Shown here: positions 45,504 to 59,760 of the stretch, one piece after another
Numbering within the stretch: position 1 is the stretch's first letter
How the letters are laid out: each line of letters starts with the position of its first letter
NCBI GenBank assembly: GCA_023078555.1
Contig: CM041201.1
Span: 6,765,172 to 6,829,171, forward strand
Reading direction: 5' to 3'
Length of the DNA stretch: 64,000 nt
DNA from: Ulva prolifera
Lineage: Eukaryota; Chlorophyta; Ulvophyceae; Ulvales; Ulvaceae
The notes under the pieces: model-generated
What the model was told of the DNA's origin: nothing
Seen by the model: the letters and a program-made list of their open reading frames with translations, nothing else
Database searches by the model: none
Position numbers and translations under genes: made by a program

Positions 45504-48500
45504 GTCGACAGACATGTCGGGCCCCAGCAGCCATCGCTAGAACGACATATCATGTGTTCCGTGTACGCCACCAGTTTCATCAGCTATCCGATTTTGCAAC
45601 GAGTACTCACATGCAAGTTCGATCGATCCTGAAAATCTGCTGGAATGATATGTCACAGCAGCAGCACTGCCGAGGCAACCAGCGCAATAGGATGTTGGCA
45701 AAGCCAATGCACATCAATTCAGACCTCAGGGTCAGTGAATAGGAATAGGCAGCACACTTTACAGACCATAGCTACGCATAGGAGGCTGTCAAACATCTGC
45801 AAAGGCATGATTCAGTTTGTGGAGACATTGAGAGGTTCCGTTAGGCTATACCGAGACGGTGCCAACACGCAGTGTATGTTCAATGTTACATTGTTTGATA
45901 GCATTGCAGAGACAACGTCGGAGCTCCAGGCTGATTTCTTGAACAGCTGAGCTGCAAACAGCCATGACGAGCCCCCCCAAATATGCCAGTGCTTGTATCG
46001 CTTGGTCAAGGTGGAAGAAGCTGTTCCATGCAGCCGATTCGTTAACATTTTGGTCGCTATGGCAAAGCAGCTGTCCACGTGACGTCAACCTTCGAATCCT
46101 GTGGGGTGGACAAGCTGTGCACCTGTCCCACACACTCCAGGCCGTGTCTTGGCCAACACCTCTGTGGCATGCATGCAGCACACCCGAGCTCACCACCCTG
46201 TCGCCTCGACAAAACACTGAATTTCAGAGTGTGTTGGAATGCACACATGTTGGACCGTGGCTGCAAAGTTGATGCAGCAAACTGTTGACGAGACATCTTC
46301 TAATCAGCACCTGAATATGCGGTATTGCATCGATTGAATCATTCAGATGACTCATGTTTTGCTCAAATGCTGCTCAGGCTTGTTTCCTGATCTTCCGAAC
46401 GATGTACTGTAAGGCGTAGAACACAAGGCACCACAGCATAGCAAAATGTGGCAACAAGGTTATGAATTTACATTGACATAGCAACAACTTTGTCCTGATT
46501 GTCACTTGAGGACCTTATTCAGGAAACCAACAATCAGGCGAATTGCAGTGGCCCTGATAGCAATGGTCCCATAGCATCATTAAACACGCCCTTATACAGG
46601 AATACAATTTGCCTGAGGTTAAGCATTCCATTGCAGATGTAGTGAATGCTTCTTGTGCAACTGCTTAGATAGTGGGATTTGTTTTTAGCAGTTGTGCTGG
46701 TCGTATGTGTAGCGCTGACGTCTTCAAACTCTGTTGATGCATTTTTCTCGCACCGCAAACGATGACTTCACGAAGACCGGAACCCAGCTATTCTGTTGGC
46801 GGCTCCTGAGAGAGCCTACGTGTAAATGAAGTGACACTGAAAGCCAGCCAGGCACACATCGCTTCTGCATTTCTGCAACCTTTACTAACCGGCAGTGTGA
46901 GTTGGTGTTGACGGCACAATGTTGCCGTGTGAGTCCAATACCAATGCAATGGTTCCAGATTCAACATGGTATCGAAATGGCGAAGCACAAGCGATCATGG
47001 GGAGTGTTGCTACTGCAGGTCATAGGATGCAACGCACACATTGCCAACGGGGGCGACAGTGGTGGATCCAGCGCCACTACAAACTCACATCATGCAACCC
47101 TAGTACACGCTACTGTAAGCGTCACGCGGCTGTTTTGGAGGATGTAGTGCTGTTGCAGACTCATTCGCGTACGGGGCCGCTGTCGCTGGACGCACCGAAG
47201 TCAAAGTTGTCACCTACTTGCGCAAGCTCAGCGATAATGCATACATCCACGAGTATCACGTGATGGTACCTGTTGACAGCTTGTATGTAACTGGAGGACT
47301 GACAGTACCATAAAGTGGGCGCAGGGTAAGCCTGCAAACGGAAAAAGGACAAGGAGCTTTGCATCATACCATACATAGCAGGCAGCCATATGACATGCTC
47401 ATGAGCTACACGCTGCAGCCAAAACACGCACAGCAGTGGCTTCAATCCGACGGTCTACACCATTGCTTGCACCGCTGCGTGGCCGCCGCTACGAGGACCA
47501 ATCCATTCAACGGCGTTACGGATACTGGCACATCAATGGGTCGCGGGCGTTCAGGCGGCAGCAGTGGTATTGTCGTGTGGTGACCGTACCGGACCAGTCC
47601 AATCCACCAGCTCAACCTTGACAACTGGGCCGCATGCATTGTGCTGCAGTGTGAGCTGGGTACCCGGGGGACCCCCCTGCAACAGAAAACACGACTACCG
47701 GATGCTGTGGTCATGGACATAGGCATCTTGCATCAACGTGTTTTGCCGCATACAGCCGCGCGTCAGCGCTGTGTGCCGATGCAGTCTTGCTGGGTATGCT
47801 TGCCGCTGCAGCGCGCTGTAACGCGATGCCGGCATTCACGCCGACACACGTATCGTCTGAGCCAAGCGCTTCGAAAACATGCCTTTCCGAAATGATCCAT
47901 TGTCGGCTGCCTGTGAGATACATTGCCTGCGAGGCCGAGATGCGCCGGTACCACTGTCTCTGGTTGCAAGGGTGCTTGTTGTGAACGTTGCCACTGCAAT
48001 GTATCTGATTGTGACGGATGCAGCCTATCCTTGTGCACTAGAAGGAGGCCGCTGCTGTCGTGCTGTCTCGGACAGTACGCCGTGCTAAGTGACGCAGAAA
48101 CGCGCAAGCTTGACAGCTCGCGATGGCACCATCGGAATATGTACGCGGCATGACGTTGGCTTACGGCCAGATGCATTTACTTTGCTGCACGAAAATATTG
48201 ATTCACTTAGTCGGATGAAGCCAGCATGTCGGTTCAACTATGCCCGTGCGCTGCTCACGCCCGCATTGATGAACGTCGCCGGTGCAGCGCCAAGGCGTTC
48301 TGGACAGTCCAGTAATGATCACGAGCACATGGACCTCCCAGAAGCACTCGACGAAATAGATCATTGTGCTTTGTAAGCAATTACATTGACGGACCACGAA
48401 CTTGCGAAGCGTTCGGGAACGTCGACATGGCCCGCATGCATTGCCAGCTGCAGCTTTGCGAGGAGTTGGTGTCTCCCTCAGCATGACTAGCATGTGGGGA

Positions 48501-49042
48501 CGAAAGATGAGTACTGCGGTAAAAATGTACTGCGTTGCCTTATTTGCTGGACACAGCGCGGAACTGCTCTGGTCGAACAGATTTGAGCCTTTCACTGCTT
48601 GCAACGCTTCATGAGCGGCCGCGCGTCGATGGACAATTATTAAACGTGACACTTACTGTTTTGTGGCGTGATGATCGCCATTGTGTCATGGGTCCTGCCG
48701 GATAGCCAATTTCGTATGACGACCTGCTGCGCCATTCACGCTCGAGGCCAGCCGCAAGCTGACTCGCCATGCCATCTATAACAGGATTTCTACGGCTTGC
48801 CTGGAACTATGCAAGCGCTGTTTAATACTCTGCAGAAGAGAGTGCGGCCACCAGACCCACCCAATGTGGATCAACCAGGAGTGCGTGTCTACCTTCGCCC
48901 CAGCTGAACTATAGGGACGCGATGCTTCCCCGTAACATCCTGCTACAATGCTCAGCAACTCGTACAAGCCGTTGTCCAACTTTCCGCTGGGTAACCTCTA
49001 AACTGTGGTGCAAAGCTGAGGTGTCAACCATGCTGGGTGCAG
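45504..49042. other. Gene-poor interval upstream of FAB1
   Basis: Contains coding-like fragments at 46919-47621 (listed separately) and the unseen first exon or exons of FAB1 near its right end. The remainder (45.5-46.9 and 47.7-48.9 kb) shows no domain on either strand. Confidence 0.45.
46919..47621 (+). pseudogene. Coding-like fragments in shifting frames, possible decayed gene
   Basis: Three plus-strand segments read like protein but lie in different frames. The first is WIQRHYKLTSCNPSTRYCKRH with AAVLEDV (about 47057-47150), the second TEVKVVTYLRKLSDNAYIHE then YHVMVPVDSLYVTGG (about 47196-47298), and the third RRYEDQSIQRRYGYWHINGS then RAFRRQQWYCRVVTVPDQ (about 47480-47600). No clean donor and acceptor pairs join them, so frameshifts are as likely as introns. 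I do not recognise the family. It could be a broken cellular gene, a mobile-element gene, or chance. Confidence 0.3.
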
Positions 49043-52000
49043 TTTTGGCAGAAGGACTCGGATGCAAAGGCATGCTACGAATGCGCAAGGGAGTTCAGCT
49101 TGTTTGTTCGGAAGCATCATTGTCGAATGTGTGGAGGGTAAGCTTTAATCAGATGCTCTGCACGCCTGCACTGACATGCTATGGCGGCGCTGAATTCACT
49201 CCCGTCTGCAGCAGTGGTGCCCAAACTTAAGTCTCCCAATGCCTGCAGGATTCATTGCGATAGGTGCTCGAACAACTTTCTTCCACCAGCCGCGGTGCCG
49301 CACATGCAGGCCACCACCCCACAGCGTTGCTGCAACAGATGTGCGCACCCACACAGGCATGAAAGCATCACGAGATGCTTTAGTGGTGCATGGTAGAAAG
49401 TCTTCAGGCAAGCTATGCACGAACGTGTGTACACACACACCATGAGCAGCACCTGCTATGTAGCTGGCAAGCGTGATTGTTGTGCCATCAACGTATCCCC
49501 CCCCAGGCCTGCTCTGCCGCATGAGGGACCATATACGCTGGTGCAGGTGCCAGGAACTATGAACAAGAACATGGCATGCGGGAGGGGACATATGCAGGGG
49601 CACATCCTGGTGCATCCATATTCAGGATCGGGCCCCTGCGTGGCACAAAGGATGTCCAGCACATGGAGCGGCGCCCCGAACTCCAGCCCGCGGAGAGACG
49701 TGTGTCAGGGCCATTGAGGTGACCTCTCTTTCGAGCCTCCCCCATCATGAATCCCATGGCTGCTCATATGCTCTGTGGCCACTCGCTTCGCATGCCATCG
49801 CTTCCGCTGTTTCAGCCTCCCCATCATTGGCAGCTGCGGTGCAGGTCCACGCGGACACTGTCGTCTCAGGATAGCCTACCCGCGCGTGTGCACCCTGAAG
49901 CCCGGAACGCGGTCGGTGCGGCAGCAAAACGGAGGCCCTCTGGGGCTGCTCGCGTGTCGGCAGCAGCCGGGCCCTCCGATGCTGGGAGGCAGACTTCACC
50001 CATCAAACCATACAGCGACAGCGGCAGCCAGGCGCACCAGACGTCCCGCAACCATGATAAAGCGCTCATCTGGGAAGAACCAGCCGCGGTGCCGCTGGAC
50101 TTCGGCGTGGACCATCTGTCGCGGCCCAGGCCGCTGCAGGAGCCGCCTCTGCGTGACCCGCAGGCTGCGCCGCGCAGGTTGCAGTGGTTCGATTCGCAGC
50201 TCTCTGGGGCTGGAGTGCCTGCGGTTGGGTTCGCCGGCGCCCCGCCGCTGTCGGTAGCGCACGACGGCCGCGCCCGGCTACAGGAGTCAGCATCGTCCGC
50301 GTCGCCAGTGGCGCTGGATATCCGACGCGGCATGAGCCGGGTTGCGTGCGACCACCTCCGGCGCATCATCTCGCAGCTTCTGACCGTGGAGCAGATTGCG
50401 AGTGCCGATGTATGGCTGCCAGTGGTGCACCGGCTGGCAGTTGAGTGCGCGATGCTGCTTTCACCGCCGGCGATGGAGAAACATGGCACGCTGGACCCAC
50501 GGGCATACGTCAAGGTGAAGAAAGTCGCAGATGATTCCTCGCCGACGGCAAGCCGGGTCGTGCAAGGCGTAGTGTTCACAAAGAACCTGACGCACCGTGA
50601 GATGCGAAGCGACATCCGCAACCCGCGGGTGCTGCTTCTGCAGGGCGCCCTGGAGTACCACCGCCAGAACCGGCTGCTCACGCTCGATACTCTCATTCCC
50701 CAGGAGGATGAGTTTGTGCACGCAAGCGTGCAGAAGGCGCGGCGCTTCGAGCCGAACCTCATCCTTGTGGAAAAGTCTGTTGCCCGCCGCGCTCAGGTGC
50801 GCTGCAGCCATGCAGATTGCAGACAGCCTTTGACACATGCATGCTTGCCACAACAGCACACATCTTTGCCTATGCTCCATGCAGTGCTGTCCACTCCATG
50901 ATACACGCTCGGCTGTCCATAGACCTTGTGCAAGCCGTTGATCATCTCTGGAATGCAAATAAGACCACGCTTCTTGCTCTGCCGCATGGCAAAAAGTTGT
51001 GGCTTCTCCGAACTGCAGAGCAAGCGTCCTGCAGGAGATGCTCCTCCAGTCGAACGTTTCACTCGGCATCAACGTCAAGAGCAGCACGCTCGAGCGCATC
51101 GCGCGCTGCGCCAAGGCCCCAGTCGCAAGCCACCTCGATGACCTGTCGCCGGCAAACATCGTGCAGTGTCAGACATTCCACATGGAGGACGTCGTCGCCC
51201 GGCAGACCCCGCCGACGACTGCCCCGGCCCGCGGTCACAACCGCACCCACAGCCACGGCCCCAGCCGCCGTGGCCATGTCGTCCCAAAGCGTAAGACCCT
51301 CATCTTCCTGGAAGGTTTCCAGGAGCGCCTGGGGTGCACCGTCGTGCTGCGTGGCGCGCCGGAGGCCGAGCTATTCAGGATAAAGCGCGTTATGCGGTTT
51401 GCCCTGTACGCTGCGTACTGCGCCCGGCTCGAGGTCGCTTACCTCGCTGACGTTGCCACAGTTCTCGGCTACACGGTCACACCCAGCCTACAGCGGCGGG
51501 CAGCAGGTGAGGGGGGTACAGACTCCTTGCCAGAGAACACGGCCGAGTCAGCGCACGACCAGCAGGGCGGCCGGGGGTCAGCGGGTGCTCCAGCAACGCT
51601 GACGGGCGCGACCGCGCCTCCGCCACTAGCTAACGGTGCCTCATGCACAACATGGGAGGAGTGGGGCTGCTCTATAGGCGATGCATGCCGTGTGTCCGAC
51701 GGCCCAATTGTGGCAATATCGCCGTATGTGAAGAAATGGGTTTCAGGGAAGTCCGGCGACTCCCAGCCAGCTTCGAGCGGTGGTGCAAACGACACGCCTG
51801 GCACAGGTGCTGAGGAGCGCGAGACCGAAGCCCAGGCGCTTGCGCGTGTATACTACGATCACATGACACAGGTGAGCTATTCGTATCGCAACTTCACACA
51901 GCAACGCCTGTGCGAGGCTCCGGAAGTCCAGAAGCACAGTCACTACGGCCGCCGCGACCGCACGATACACAAGTTCCTGCTCGCATGCATGCCCACGCGC

Positions 52001-55000
52001 TGCGCATCCTGCGGCGACTTTTCGATGGCGCACGCGCAGCAATTTGTGCACGGCGGACAGTGCCTGTCTGTGTCGGTGTACTACGTGCCCAAGTCCCGGC
52101 AGCGCAACACGCATGACAACGCGGTGTGGCTATGGGTGCGCGTGCGTGGGCGGCCGGACATTTGGAAGCATGAATGTGCGCGCGTGCGGCTATCGTCGTC
52201 GGCGCAGTGCCTCTCATTTGCGCACTGGCTAGAACTCATGTGTTCAGTGACGAGCCTGACAGTGGATGGCGCGAGCCTGAATCGCAATGTCGTCCTGTTC
52301 TTCAAGGTCAAGGGCTTCATCGTGTGCCTCAACCCAAATCGCTTCAAGCTCTACGAGATGGTCATCCCGACGCAGCCCGTGTGCAGCGATGCAGACGCAT
52401 ATGGCCGCACCATCCAGCATGATGCCGTCTCCCTCATGATGGTGCGTGCCCCGCCTGCAGCTCATGCCGGAGTTTTGTCAAGCGTAGGCTTGTGTACCTT
52501 TGGCGTTGTTGTTCTGGCGTCCATTATCTGGAAAACCTTCCACGTCTAGCATTGTAGCAGGATCTGCCGTGCACTTATTGTGCCTGATGAGCTGCACTGT
52601 ATTTGTATTCGAGCAGTTGCCTCTGCTGCTGGGCCATGTGCGTGCAGCTTCATCAGCCAAGCGTACAGTAGGATTCGGTCAGGCAGCATGAATGTGCTTT
52701 CGTGTGCTTTCCTGTGCTACTGCATGGCATGCTGGAACGTGGCGGCGGTAGCACAGCATTGTGTGTTACACGCGCATGGTGTGCAGGAAGTGACTGGGAC
52801 CTTCGAGCAGCTGCAGCAGCAGATGATGAGCCTGCGGCTGCTGGCGTCTGATGAGGGGTCGAGCGCGGGCAGCGGCAAGCCGGCCGGCAATTCGCCCATG
52901 CGCAACTCCCGAAGCAGATCGGTTGCGGCATGCCAGACCCTGCCAGACACATTGCCGACGCAACCGCCGCCGTCACAGCGGCAGCAGCAGGTTGAGCTGC
53001 TGCTGGATCAATGGCATCGGCGTATGGAGGATGACCTTCATGAGCTCATGGAGGCTGTTCGGGGCATCTCCACCACGGTCGGCGCGGTGTGCTCCCTCTC
53101 TTCCACCATCCACACTCACACACCTCACATGCACCTCCCATGCGGCAGCTCTACATGCCGCCATTTGGTGCCCACGGATTCTGCAGATGCACACCTGATA
53201 TACAGCATGGCAGTCACGGCGGCCTAGGCTTAGCCGTCATGCTGGCAACACAGGCCAGCCGCCAGTGCACTCCGCGCTAGTCTGCTGCTGAAGCGAGATT
53301 CCGAGGCTCAGCTGTAGATAGAATGGTGCTTGCAGGCATCTGAGGCCGAGGTGCATGAAGCCGTGCTCGACCGGCGCCTCTCCGGCACATCAGCCATGCC
53401 GCTGCACGCCCAGCGCCTGCTGTCACTGCACATCCGCCTCATCACGCTCCGCTGCACGTACGCCGACGTCTTCTACTTCTGGAGCGAACAGATCCTCGCC
53501 CTTGGCCGCGTCATCCAGGAGCGAGGTCAGGTGGCCACCAGCGCCGGCATGCATGCTGCGTTGACAGATGCGGGCCTGCAGGTGCGCATTGCGGCCACCG
53601 AGCTCCGCGCCTGCTGCGCCATGCCAACCTCGCCAAAGATGTCATGATGTATGTGAAGATGAAACCTGAAACGTTTCGCACAGCTGAGTGCTTTTGGCAC
53701 TTTTGACCGCTTCAGACATGTTGTGAGCAATGGACAGATGCACCAAGGCCGGTTTGAGTGATTGTGCACATGTCATCATGTATGCGTCAACTCAAGGCAT
53801 TTGGTCTTTTTTTGCGATGCAGTGGCCAGTGACCGCGCTCTTCATTCCATCTTTGTGCTTTGAGACTCAGTGCACCACAGCTATGAACTTGTTTCCATGC
53901 ATCTCTTGTGTCAAAACAACGCAGATGCATACTGACAGTCCCGTGGCAGGTGCAGGACTCGCAGGGCACGTCAGAGGCCACAGCGACGCCGAGCAACCTT
54001 GAGGAGGCGTCCACAATCGTGCTCAGCAGCGACCAGCGCCTTGCGAGCCACGACATCGAGGCCGCCGTGTCGGCACTGCTCGCCAGTCACCACTCCACCG
54101 CCCGCCCCCTCGACGCGTCCCCAATGCCCCTCTCTGTCTCCGTCACCCTCCACGTCGTGCGTGTGACGATCGATGAGCCGCACAGCCGCACGGCCGCAGT
54201 GCAGGAGTACGTACAGGTCTTCATCCACCCCCTGGAGCGCACCGTATCGCGCAGTGGGTACGACCTGTGGGGCACGCCGTCCCGCGGCTCGCCGCTGCTG
54301 ACCGCGTTCGACACTGCCACCGCTGCGAGCGGGAGCACCATCGACAGCACCGAGCGGCGGCCCCGCACGCTGTCTCCGGGGCGGATCGAGTCGAATGGCA
54401 GTGGCGCCATGCCAGTGGTGTCGCTCCGAGGTGCGGTCCCAAGCGTCCCCAGGGCCTCTTGCTGTGATTGCCTTGTGTGCTGCATGTCTGGCCATGCTGG
54501 ATAACAATGCAGCATCAACGTACTCTTAAACAAGATCTACATAAACCGCGCTTTTGACGTTAAAACACTTTGCAGTTGTGACTGTCATACAGCGTCATGG
54601 TTAATGGCAGCCTCCTGCTGTCATTCGATTGCATCACACAACTCATCTGCAAGCTTCACCATTGCGTGTACAGCAATGCGATGGCAATTCATTTGACTGT
54701 TTGATCTATGAGTCGATACCACTTTCTCACATGTGCACGGCCCAGAGCTGCTCTTGACCGGCCCATGTAAACCACTCTTGCTGCAATGTTAACGCATGGG
54801 CCGGCGTGCAGCGGGCATGGGACCAGACCTGCGCCACCTTGCGTCGACACCCGCTCCCGGAGAGCGCCAGGAGCCCTGCACAGACAGCCCGCCGCAGAGC
54901 ACATCGCCACGACACGATAAGGCGTGCTCCCCTCCATCCTCGCAGCGATCTCCCACCGAAACCACGCCAGCACGGCTCTCGCAGCGCAGCCCGTTGGCGC

Positions 55001-58000
55001 TGCACCATGTGTCTGGCAGCCCCGCTGACCAAAACCATGGTGATGGCAGTGTCGGCGTCGATAGCCCAAATGCAGAGCAGCCGATGCCACAGTCCGTCTC
55101 GTTCCATGACACTGTGAGCATCGGCAGCGGTAGCCCAGCGGCAGAGGCGCGGCATCTCAAGCGAAGCGTGTCACCGCAAAGTGACGCGTCAGTGCAGACA
55201 GATGGCACAGTGATCGTGCATGAAGGCAGCCGCTCAGCCGGGGGGGACGCAGAGGTGGCGGACGATGCAGATCTGGGCAGCCGAGCCCCACTCCATGCAT
55301 CCGCGTTCTCAGGGAGCCGCGACGTGGATGACCCGGTGCTGCAAGCCGAGCCGACGTTTGCGATGAACCATAGTCTCCATGAACCATGTCCAGACAGCGG
55401 GGGCCTGCAGGCTGAAGCGACATCAGTCAGCCAGAGCTCCAACGAGGCTGGGGAGAGGGTGCTGAGGCCTGAGCCGTCCCTGGCGGTGGCGCGGGCGATG
55501 CCACCGTCTCCGTTCGAGAGCATGGAAGATGAGGCGCCGCTTGCCCTGGAGGACAAGTCCGCGGCGTCCGTGCACACCCGTAGCACCGGCGAGCTGAGCC
55601 CGCAAACGCGGCAGGCGCCAGGCACAGCGTCACCAGGGGGGGAACCAATGCCAAAGACGCCGCCCCGGCGATGCCGCTCTGCTGGGGCGTTGCCGGTGAC
55701 CGTCCGGCGGCTACGGTCGCCTGCTCTAGGCATCCCGGTGAAGGCGCGCCGGGTAAGGCGCACCGGCAGGCTCAGCGATGGCGGTGCCGTCGCGCAGCAC
55801 CCATCACTTGCGGAAGGTGCCAAGCGACAGCTCCAGTTCGGGTCGTCGTTTGCCGGTTTCCCCAACGCAACCCAGCCGCAGCAGGATTGGCCGGCTGTCC
55901 GGTGGACATGGACAGCGTCAGCATCCAACCCGGAGAATAGTGCTGAGGTGGCAGCTGATAATGGGGCTGCGGGCGGCGCAGCGCTGCCGATCGCCGTCCC
56001 AACGCTACAGCCCCACATCGCAATGTCGTCCGTGTTTGCCGGGCAGAGTGCCGGCGCCGGCCCGAGCATGCGGGCAGGCCCAATTTCATCTGACGGCACG
56101 GCTCTCGCCGCAGCGACTCCGCCATCATCTGACGGCGACCATGGCAGCGCGAACAAGTCGCGGCTGGGAGCGCGCAGCAGCACGCACTCGAGCGCTTCGT
56201 CGCTGTCGCACAAGTCCGCGCGGCCGGTGGGCCCAATGCCAGCGATGCACCCCGAGCCGCACGAGAGCGAGTCGCCGTCGTTGCGGCGGTCGATGAGCAC
56301 CGGGGATGAACAGCTGCGGGAGGCTGTGCGGCCGTCGCTGCTCGATTGGGGCGTTCCGGAGTCCAACATTGACTGGATTGTGTCAAAGCTGAACATTGAC
56401 CGGCACATTGACCGCACGGACACACAAGACAAGATCCTGGATGGCCTGTGGGGCTGGTATACGAACCTCGCCGGGGACAAGCATGCGGACGCGGTGCAAG
56501 ACGGGGCTCCGTTGCTGCCGATCCAGCCGGTGGGGCGCAGCCAGACGCTGCGGTCTGAACTGGCCGACGCAGAGGATCCAGCCGCAGCTGGGAGGAGTGA
56601 TGGCGACACTGCCACAGAGGAGCGTGGGACCACGGCCGCTGCAGATCAGGATATCGCGATAGCAGATGCGGACGGGGCACCGGAGAGCCGGCCGGGGACT
56701 GAGGCGGCCGAAGCAGAGGACGCGATGCCTGCACTTCCGCAGCCGCAGCCGCTTCTGCACCGTGTGTTTGGGAGTGGGGCGTTGCTGGATGGCGGCACCA
56801 GAGCGGGATCTCGCAGCCTTGCCTCACCTTTTGCGGCGGCAGGGTCGCTGCAGGGAATGAGTGTTGGGCACACCGGGAGCCTGGGCCTGACAGCGACGCC
56901 GGCGCTGAGCAGCACGGTCACTGTGGACGGTAGTACTGGGGCCCTGCCGCCGCTGATGGAGCGGCCACATACTGGGGTGCTACCTCCCTCATCTAGCTTG
57001 CCAGCGCGGGTGATGCACTCCCGTGCCGTGAGCATGGTGGTGAACCCGAGTGACCGCACTGTCAAGCTCACACAGCAGGCGTTGAAGTTTTGTGTCATCC
57101 CCAGCGAAGGAATCGCCGGTACGCATTTCCCTTGTCCAAGATGTTCGTGTACGCGTTAGTTGTGGAGAGGAGCTGTCTTCGAAAGAAATCCACCGATGCA
57201 TGATTGCACATGCGAACTGTTTGGGAACGCTTGACACCTTGCCTGTTGCACCCAATCATTAATGTCTACAATTCTGCCTGCAATACAACCTCTTGGGCAT
57301 GTGTGCGCAAGTTTCCAGGTGCACATCTGGTGGCACACTGGCGATGGTGTGTGCAGGCATCAACATACCGGTGTTTCCAGAGGAGCCCACTAGCACTGTG
57401 GCCTTCTTCTTGACATCTCCGGCATATCATGAGCAGCTCGATCGCATGCGCGCGGACCACCGGTCGGCCACCTCGATCCCCGCAGCGGAGGCAGCAACTG
57501 GCGCGCATACTCACACTTCGTCCCGCAGCGATGTCGCCGTGGGCACGCCTCGTAGCTCCATCGCCGACGCTGGCACCACTCCGTGCCAGTCCCCCTCACG
57601 CTCCACCACCGTGGACCTGGGTGCAGACGGCTCCTTTGCTTTTGATGCTGCCCCAGGCGCTGCAGTGGGTGGAGCTGCAGGCAGCATGGCAGATGCGCGC
57701 GGGGCCGGAGCCGGGACCACACATGCGGCCAACAATCAGTCGGCAGCAAGCTCTGTGGACATTGTGGAGGGGGACGCTGGCAACTCAGGGCCGTATGATG
57801 ACTTGAGCATGCTGCGCAGCAGTGCAAAGAAGAGCCTAACGCTGGAGTTCACAGCTGCAAGCACGCCCAATGTGCCCAGTGACAAGCCGATGCGATTTAC
57901 GGTGGTTGCATACTATGCACTGCAGTTTGCAGAGCTGCGCAAACGCCTTGTGGCAGGAGGGGAGCTTTCGTTCTTGTTGTCTTTGTCACGGTGCAAGCGC

Positions 58001-58968
58001 TGGCGACCCAAGGGTGGGAAGACCATGGCATATTTTGCAAAAACCTTTGATGAGCGGTACATCATCAAGTCACTGTCTCGTTCCGAAAAGGTATGCATCA
58101 ACATGTGGTTTCAAAGCCCTGAAAGGTTGTAGATGCCAGCTTTACAGATGTGTGCAAGATTCGCCACGTCATGGCTGGGCTCAAGTTCAGCATCACCCTT
58201 GCTCCCTGTGCAGGCATCCTTTTTGGAGTTTGCGCCCCACTATTTTCAGCACATCAGTAACATGCTTGAATCAAATCAGCCTTCGTGTTTGTCCAAGGTG
58301 TTGGGCTTTTTCCAGATGTCAGTTCGAAGTGAGTGGCAGATTGACGTCGTGGTCACAGAGAACGTCTTCTACGACAAGCAACTAGCCCGTAGATTTGATC
58401 TGAAAGGGACAGGCAGGTCTGTCGGCCGGGGCGGGCCGCCTGATGTGAAGGATGCAACAAATGTGCTCCTCGACGATCAGCTGAAGCAGAGCATTTTCTT
58501 CCGGCCTCTTATTGTCCCTCCTGATGACAGACAGAATCTCATTCAAGCACTGATGTCCGACACTGCCTTTTTGTCCAGTGTCGGCGTGATGGACTATTCT
58601 CTTCTGCTTGGAATTGACAGGAACAATGTGCGCTTTCCGTCCAAACATGCATGACCCGCCCCGTCAATGGGCCCTTTGACTGGTTGTCTTGTCCGATGTC
58701 GAGGTTTGTGGTATCCTGACATGATGTCAATGTACAGCAGCGCCTTATCGTGGGAATCATAGACTACATTCGGCAGTACACATGGGACAAACATGTGGAG
58801 CACTGGGTGAAGAGCTCAGGTATAATGCCTGGCCCAAAAAAGGAACCAGTGGTCATATCTCCAAAACAGTATATGAAGAGGTTCCGCCGTGCAATGGAGT
58901 CGTACTTCATGGTAGTTCCATTTGCAAATAAGCTGACAGACGATGCAAAGGCAACCTTGGGTAGCTGA
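49043..58968 (+). CDS. FAB1: FAB1/PIKfyve-type phosphatidylinositol-3-phosphate 5-kinase
   Basis: Eleven exons are visible: 49043-49137, 49249-49392, 49845-50796, 51035-52441, 52787-53077, 53336-53581, 53950-54430, 54812-57118, 57357-58090, 58214-58627 and 58738-58968, about 2,433 residues without the missing 5' exon. The enzyme makes PI(3,5)P2 on endosome and vacuole membranes. Domains in order: an N-terminal FYVE zinc finger ([20 protein letters not shown], split by an intron, then CDRC and CCNRC) that binds PI3P; a chaperonin-like domain ([52 protein letters not shown]); the Cys-rich region ([12 protein letters not shown]...CASCG); a long low-complexity linker; and the PIP kinase domain ([54 protein letters not shown]). 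Plant FAB1A/B share this layout. The third-exon acceptor (49845) and the alternative donor at 53086 are uncertain. Confidence 0.95.
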
Positions 58969-59760
58969 AAATCGCCATTTAGTGACGTACGGGTGCCTGG
59001 TAGATAGATTGTGTAGTGTGGGCGTGTGGATACAGTACCCTGCTTTGCGCTTATAGTACTTGTAGAGTATCAAGAAGATGTTACAACATATTGCGAATTG
59101 CAAACAATGAAAGCCGACCCTGTCTACTACATCTAGCACTCACTGTTAAAAGCCTCTGCATGGCAGAACCTAGACAATGTCAACTTCACAGTTACCCACA
59201 TTGATTGGCATTGCATACGATCATCATCAGTGCTACTGCAAATACAGTGCAGCCGTTTTGAGTGAATCTTGCGCGATTGTATTGGCGAATGCTGGATACA
59301 AAAACAGTCACGCCTTCGCCAAATGCAATTCGGCAAATCTGGATGTGCATTGCTTGATGTTGGGGCAGCATATGGATGACTGTATTACGAGTTTCAAAAT
59401 CGATGAACAACAGAATTTTCATGGTCAAGAGCATGGTGAACAAAATTGCCAAAGATTGCATGGAAACGATTGTCTGTCTGCTGTCTGCAAGGGCTTACAT
59501 CTTCATGCATGTGCTACCACATTGCACTGTCATGGGGTTTCGCATATTATTATCATGTAAGTACATATGACACGACGAATCGTGCTGACACAGAACTGAT
59601 CAGAGGACGAAGAAAAAGCTGCCTTGAATTGGAGCTTCAAGTTGGGACAACGAGGGACGATGCCCCTGGTCCCATGAACATTGATGTATCGGTGTTTTAT
59701 GGAATGGTTTCACATCACGGCGCAGGATGCTGTAGGCAGTGTGAATTCTGCGTTAACCTG
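58969..59760. other. Convergent intergenic region
   Basis: 3' flanks of FAB1 (plus) and the ankyrin-repeat gene (minus). AT-richer than the coding exons. No gene or repeat recognised. Confidence 0.5.

Noticed and set aside
54789..56633. 614-codon minus-strand open frame
   Set aside because: Antisense shadow of the large FAB1 exon. The plus-strand frame is longer, has matching splice phases on both sides and connects to recognised domains.
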